64,000 nt of DNA. It comes from Rhodococcoides fascians NBRC 12155 = LMG 3623 (GTDB lineage: Bacteria; Actinomycetota; Actinomycetes; Mycobacteriales; Mycobacteriaceae). The stretch is taken from NCBI RefSeq assembly GCF_001894785.1, contig NZ_BCWW01000012.1, positions 62,001-126,000 on the forward strand, given 5' to 3'. Shown here in pieces: positions 60,331 through 64,000 of the stretch. Within the stretch, counting starts at the first letter, position 1. Each line of letters begins with the position of its first letter. Both the position numbers and the translations under genes were made by a program. Below the pieces are notes generated by a model. The model searched no databases. It was given only the letters and a program-made list of their open reading frames with translations, and was not told where the DNA came from.

Positions 60331-60761
60331 GACGCGCTCACGGGTGCGGTCAAAGTCGACGCCAACCAGCTGCATTGCGGGTCGCACGGTGTCGACGCGT
60401 CGGGGGTCTCGTCGAGACGAACCAGCGCGGCGGTCAGCGCGTCCCGCAGCACGGTCAGCTGCGCGATCGACTCCTCTGCTCGGGCGATGTGTTCACGCAG
60501 TGCCGGTCGCAGCCCGGACTTCACCGCGGCGCACGAATCGTTCTCCCACACACGCAGCATCGACTTGATCTGCGGCAGAGTGAGATTCAGGCTCCTCGCG
60601 GCGGTGATGAACGCCAATCGCTGCTGTGCTCGTTCGTCGTAGACACGGTAGCCGTTCGGGGCTCGGTCCGCCGGAAGTAGGCCCTCGCTCTCGTAGAAGC
60701 GCAGCGTTGTCGCTGGCACCCCGGTTGCCGAGGACAGTTGCGAGATCAACAGAGCAGACAT
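60327..60761 (-). CDS. MerR-family metal-responsive regulator
   Basis: 144 residues: N-terminal winged helix (T-T-L-R-F-Y-E-S-E-G-L-L-P), dimerisation helix and C-terminal metal loop. Cysteines 77 (N-D-S-C-A-A-V), 126 and 130 (P-C-D-P-Q-C-S) match the layout of ZntR/PbrR/MerR divalent-metal sensors rather than CueR. It activates promoters by DNA distortion in this family. The VOC gene lies upstream, with a 117-bp spacer. Confidence 0.88.
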   Translation of the reverse strand: MSALLISQLSSATGVPATTLRFYESEGLLPADRAPNGYRVYDERAQQRLAFITAARSLNLTLPQIKSMLRVWENDSCAAVKSGLRPALREHIARAEESIAQLTVLRDALTAALVRLDETPDASTPCDPQCSWLASTLTAPVSAS

Positions 60762-60878
60762 GACCGCAGACTAAAGGTTCGAGTCGGCTCGAAGGCAAAC
60801 CGGCCGAGTCCGGCCCGCCATCGAGTCCGCGGCAGCACGAGGGACGTCGGGCTCGTTGCTCCTCGAGGGGGGGTGGGG

Positions 60879-61322
60879 TCAGGGTGCGCCGTCGCCTGGA
60901 GTGTTGGGCTCGTGTTGCCTCTTCTCGGTATGGAACGTGATCAGATTGCCGTCGATGTCGACAGTTGCGAACTCCGTCGTTCCCCAGCCTGTCGAGACGG
61001 GACGGCCTACGTCTGCGGGGTGAAGCACCCCCGCGCGGGACATCTCGGCGTAAAGGTCGTTGATCTCGTCCACGGCGATGCGGCAGCTGGCGGTGCCGGC
61101 AAGGAACGTCTCGGCTCCGCTGCACACCGGCCATGCCGCGTGGTCTGAACGGGTATCCCAGCTGTCGTCGTCGGCGGCCCACAAGTGGATCTCGACGTCG
61201 TCGCGGGTGAGCCTCGCGAAAGTCGGGTCGGTGTACCGGGTCGTGAAGCCGAACGATCGGACGTATATCTCGGCAGCGGTGTCGATGTCTCGTACCGGCA
61301 GCGCAGGTACCACTTTCGACAT
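60879..61322 (-). CDS. VOC-family protein (glyoxalase/bleomycin-resistance type)
   Basis: 147 residues with two beta-alpha-beta-beta-beta repeats: V-V-P-A-L-P-V-R-D-I-D-T-A near the start and F-A-T-V-D-I-D-G-N-L-I-T-F near the end. A metal-ligand-like E-I-H-L-W-A is visible. Catalytic or antibiotic-binding function cannot be told. ATG 61322 or ATG 61328 are possible starts. The transposon end begins at 61332, so its native promoter has been cut off. Confidence 0.85.
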   Translation of the reverse strand: MSKVVPALPVRDIDTAAEIYVRSFGFTTRYTDPTFARLTRDDVEIHLWAADDDSWDTRSDHAAWPVCSGAETFLAGTASCRIAVDEINDLYAEMSRAGVLHPADVGRPVSTGWGTTEFATVDIDGNLITFHTEKRQHEPNTPGDGAP

Positions 61323-61331
61323 GCCCATAGG

Positions 61332-61424
61332 TGTCAACTTCAGAAGACGGCTGCACTCTTTGCAGGCGTTTCGAGGGTGAGTGCACGTGTCTTCTGACAT
61401 TCTGATGTCAGAAGTGCGGTGCAC
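61332..61424. repeat. Transposon left end with three transposase-type sites (copy 2)
   Basis: The terminal 25 bp at 61332-61356 begin TGTCAACTTCAGAAGACGGC. An inverted 19-bp site lies at 61381-61399 and a direct one at 61406-61424. The arrangement equals that of copy 1. Confidence 0.85.
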
Positions 61425-61462
61425 GGTCGCACGTTCGGCTCTCGGTGACAGGGAGGCTTGAG

Positions 61463-63142
61463 ATGGACCCCGACAAGCTCGACGTCGTGGAGACCGGTGT
61501 GCTGACAGCGTCGGGGGAGCGGTGGTCCCAGGCCGAGGCCCGTTTCGCTGTCCTGGCTCCCTTGCTGGAGGGGCATCCGGTGCGTTCGGAAGCGGTCGAC
61601 GATGCGGCCGAACGACTGGGGTTGTCGCGGCGTCGGGTCTATGCGTTGCTTGGCAAACTCAGGGACGGGACGGGTACGGTCACCGATCTTCTGACGAAGG
61701 TCTCGTCGGGAGGGCGTGGCCGCAGCCGAGTAGCGGCTGAGGTCGAGGAAGTGATCGGCGATCACCTCACCCGCTATTTTCTTCACCGCCAGAAGCTCAG
61801 TATCGCTGCGCTGCACCGACGTATAGCATTGGCCTGTCACCGCGCGGGTCTGCCAGTGCCGGCCAGAAACACTGTCACCGCGCGTATCGACGCGCTCCAT
61901 CCGGCATCGGTGGCCAGGTCACGCGGAGGACCCGATGCCGCCCGCCCACGTCAGTCCGCCGGCGACGATCCACCGACGGTTGCGGGGATTCTCGATCAGG
62001 TCCAGATCGACCACACCGTCGTCGATGTGATGGTCGTCGACGAGTACGAGCGGCAACCGATCGGTCGCCCCTACCTGACGATCGCCATCGATGTCTTCAG
62101 CCGTTCCGTACTCGGGTTCGTCGTCACTCTGGAGGCGCCGTCGTCGATATCGGTCGGGTTGTGCCTGGGCCGCGTGTGCTGCGAGAAGCAGACATGGCTG
62201 GAGGCATGCGAGCTCGCGGAGCAGGTGCAGTGGCCGATGGCAGGGAAGCCGAAACAGTTGTATCTCGACAACGCCTCCGAGTTCAAAAGCGAAGCGCTGC
62301 GCCGCGGATGCGCCCAGCACGCCATCACACTCGAATACCGTCCTCCGGGTCGACCGCACTACGGCGGGATCGTCGAACGCATCATCGGAACGGCGATGAC
62401 GGCGGTGCACGAGCTGCCTGGGACCACCTTCTCGAACCCAGCGGACCGAGGAAGTTACGACTCGGACAAGCATGCGGCGTTGACATTGCGTGAGTTGGAG
62501 CGCTGGCTGGTCCTGGCCATAGCCTCGTATCACGCGAGTGTTCACACAGGGATCGGGAACACTTCGGCCGCCGTGTGGGCCGGCGGGGTCGCCGCAGCTG
62601 GTCATGCCCCTCGTGTGGTGCTCGGCGAAACCGCGTTCCTGGTGGACTTTCTTCCCGTCATCCGGCGACGTCTGACGCGCACGGGCTTCGTTCTCGATCA
62701 CGTGCACTACTTCTCGAACGCGCTCAAACCGTGGGTTGCGCGGCGAGAGGATTTGGGGCGGTTCGTGATACGACGTGACCCACGCGATTTGAGCAGAATC
62801 TGGGTCCTCGAACCAGACGGTGCCGGCTATGTCGAGGTGCCGTACCGGACGATGTCACATCCCGCGGTGACACTGTGGGAGCACAGAGCTGCTATCACTC
62901 GTCTCCGCGAACAAGGTCGGTCGAACGTCGATGAGAGCGCACTGTTTTCGATGATCGAGCAGATGCGCGAGGTCACCGACCGCTCGCAGAAAGCCACCCG
63001 CAAAGCCCAGCGCAACCGTGCCCGCCGCACGCATCTCACCGGCGCCGCGTCTGCACCGATCCCCGCGATCCACCCGCCGGTGGAGCCTCGAGCGGACGGC
63101 GGCACCGCAACGCCGGTCTTCAGCGACATCGAGGAATGGTGA
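61463..63142 (+). CDS. tniA: TniA-like DDE transposase (copy 2)
   Basis: 559-residue transposase, same domain order as copy 1, with Q-I-D-H-T, Y-L-D-N-A-S-E-F and Y-G-G-I-V-E-R-I-I-G. ATG 61463 is six bases after GGGAGG and replaces the GTG of copy 1. Four bases separate its stop from tniB. With an intact tniB beside it, this copy is likely the active one. Confidence 0.92.
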   Translation: MDPDKLDVVETGVLTASGERWSQAEARFAVLAPLLEGHPVRSEAVDDAAERLGLSRRRVYALLGKLRDGTGTVTDLLTKVSSGGRGRSRVAAEVEEVIGDHLTRYFLHRQKLSIAALHRRIALACHRAGLPVPARNTVTARIDALHPASVARSRGGPDAARPRQSAGDDPPTVAGILDQVQIDHTVVDVMVVDEYERQPIGRPYLTIAIDVFSRSVLGFVVTLEAPSSISVGLCLGRVCCEKQTWLEACELAEQVQWPMAGKPKQLYLDNASEFKSEALRRGCAQHAITLEYRPPGRPHYGGIVERIIGTAMTAVHELPGTTFSNPADRGSYDSDKHAALTLRELERWLVLAIASYHASVHTGIGNTSAAVWAGGVAAAGHAPRVVLGETAFLVDFLPVIRRRLTRTGFVLDHVHYFSNALKPWVARREDLGRFVIRRDPRDLSRIWVLEPDGAGYVEVPYRTMSHPAVTLWEHRAAITRLREQGRSNVDESALFSMIEQMREVTDRSQKATRKAQRNRARRTHLTGAASAPIPAIHPPVEPRADGGTATPVFSDIEEW

Positions 63143-63146
63143 CGCG

Positions 63147-64000
63147 ATGACCGCATCGACAGGAAGCAGCGACGAACCCACCGAGTCGTCCAGCGAGGGT
63201 TTGGGGCACCTGCGGGAGTCGGTTCGACCGCTCACCGCACTCGACGACGCGGACCGGATCCGGTCGATTCGGTCGGAGAGGTGGATCGGGTATCCGCAGG
63301 CCCGTACGGTCATCGACCATCTGGAGACGTTGCTGTCGTGGCCGGACCGACAGCGTATGCCGAACCTACTGTTGCTCGGTCCGACGAACAACGGCAAGTC
63401 GATGATCATCGAAAAGTTCCGGCGCACTCATCCGCCGATCAGCTTGTCCGATCGCGAGCAGATACCGGTGTTGTGCATGCAGATGCCCCCGGACCCGTCA
63501 CCCGGCCGGTTCTACCTCGCACTGCTCACAGCGTTGGGAACACCGACCAGGCCCCGCAATCGGGTCCACGAACTCGAACAGCAAGCATTGATGCTGCTCC
63601 GCGTCACCGGCGTACGGATGTTGATCATCGACGAGCTCCACAATGTTCTCGCCGGCCGCGACAACGTGCGCCGCGAATTCTTGAACGTGCTGCGGTTTTT
63701 GGGCAACGAACTACGCATTCCTCTCGTCGCTGTCGGCACCCGTGATGCTTACCTCGCCATCCGGACCGATCCGCAGCTGGAGAATCGATTCCACCCCATC
63801 ACTTTGCCGGTCTGGACCAACACAGCCGACACCAGATCACTGCTGGCCAGTTTCACCACGAGCTTCCCCCTCCGCAAACCCTCTCACGTGACATCACTGG
63901 AGATGACCGACTACCTTCTCACTCGCTCCGAGGGCACCATCGGTGAACTGGCAACGTTGCTCACTGCCGCAGCAGTGACCGCCGTCGACAGCGGAGAGGA
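63147..64000 (+). CDS. tniB: TniB-like AAA+ transposition protein (partial)
   Basis: Open to the right edge, 284 codons visible. Walker A is L-G-P-T-N-N-G-K-S and Walker B is M-L-I-I-D-E-L-H-N-V-L. Sensor-like V-G-T-R-D-A-Y follows. TniB selects target DNA and activates TniA in this transposon family. Copy 1 lost everything after codon 39. Confidence 0.92.
   Translation, partial: MTASTGSSDEPTESSSEGLGHLRESVRPLTALDDADRIRSIRSERWIGYPQARTVIDHLETLLSWPDRQRMPNLLLLGPTNNGKSMIIEKFRRTHPPISLSDREQIPVLCMQMPPDPSPGRFYLALLTALGTPTRPRNRVHELEQQALMLLRVTGVRMLIIDELHNVLAGRDNVRREFLNVLRFLGNELRIPLVAVGTRDAYLAIRTDPQLENRFHPITLPVWTNTADTRSLLASFTTSFPLRKPSHVTSLEMTDYLLTRSEGTIGELATLLTAAAVTAVDSGE

Larger units (their letters stand above)
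61332..64000 (+). mobile_element. Tn402/Tn5053-like transposon, copy 2 (runs off the window)
   Basis: Left end, tniA and most of tniB. The right side lies beyond the window, so tniQ, the resolvase and the cargo cannot be seen. It has the same orientation as copy 1, 50.4 kb away. It is inserted directly before the VOC gene. Confidence 0.88.

Overview
The window is GC-rich actinobacterial DNA, most like a large mobile replicon (plasmid or integrated island) of Rhodococcus or a close relative. The evidence is a WhiB-type regulator, actinobacterial-style VKOR/DsbA and ResB/ResC/CcdA sets, DUF4229/DUF3105 proteins, IdeR-type iron boxes, ATGA/GTGA gene overlaps, a ParA/small-ParB partition operon, and many recombinases and gene remnants. 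No rRNA, tRNA or CRISPR was seen. The taxon and the plasmid call are inference; no replication initiator gene was recognised.

Layout. (1) 1-6.4 kb, + strand: a carbon module with the end of a tartrate/isopropylmalate-type dehydrogenase, a DAACS carboxylate symporter, glycerate kinase, enolase (broken by a one-base frameshift), pyruvate kinase and a WhiB-like protein. It reads as a tartrate (or related hydroxy-acid) to pyruvate route. (2) 6.9-16.6 kb: plasticity and maintenance zone with a tyrosine recombinase killed by one amber codon, a CTAG/GCTAGC-rich segment with a 16-bp hairpin, parA-parB, a deleted Tn402/Tn5053-like transposon fused to a PepSY gene fragment, an intact recombinase overlapping a catalytically degenerate partner, and remnants of DUF4229 and mntH. 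(3) 16.9-23.2 kb, - strand: an iron unit with a one-protein adenylation/carrier/membrane-acyltransferase fusion followed by an FbpABC ferric-iron importer, with two IdeR-like boxes. (4) 23.5-27.1 kb, - strand: CmtR-like sensor, P1B ATPase with an SPC motif, LspA, CadD. (5) 27.1-33 kb: remnants (lnt, merR, VOC, HNH, recombinase partner) around a BlaI/M56 pair and a divergent 33-residue Met/Cys-rich peptide. (6) 33-51 kb: copper, cytochrome oxidase and envelope genes whose transcription units are preceded by a common palindrome, TACTA-N7-TAGTA. (7) 51.5-57.8 kb: a second P1B ATPase with a CadC-like sensor, then DsbA, VKOR, two TlpA/ResA-like thioredoxins and CcdA. (8) 57.8-61.3 kb: Nramp transporter, ACR3-like exporter with a MerR regulator, and a VOC protein. 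(9) 61.3-64 kb: second copy of the Tn402-like element, same orientation as the first, running off the window.

How it fits together. The core appears to be a metal-stress replicon. Metal pumps and sensors (two P1B ATPases, CadD, CDF, Nramp, CopC, CopD) sit with a spare extracytoplasmic maturation kit: LspA, Lnt, ResB/ResC, CcdA, thioredoxins, DsbA/VKOR, CtaG, and cytochrome oxidase subunit I. Eight TACTA-N7-TAGTA palindromes link most of regions 6 and the lspA/lnt and resBC units into one inferred BlaI-family regulon, with two BlaI-M56 (BlaR1-like) pairs as candidate controllers.

Most duplicated items exist as one intact and one decayed copy (recombinase partner, DUF4229, mntH, merR, VOC, lnt), showing repeated segmental duplication and loss.
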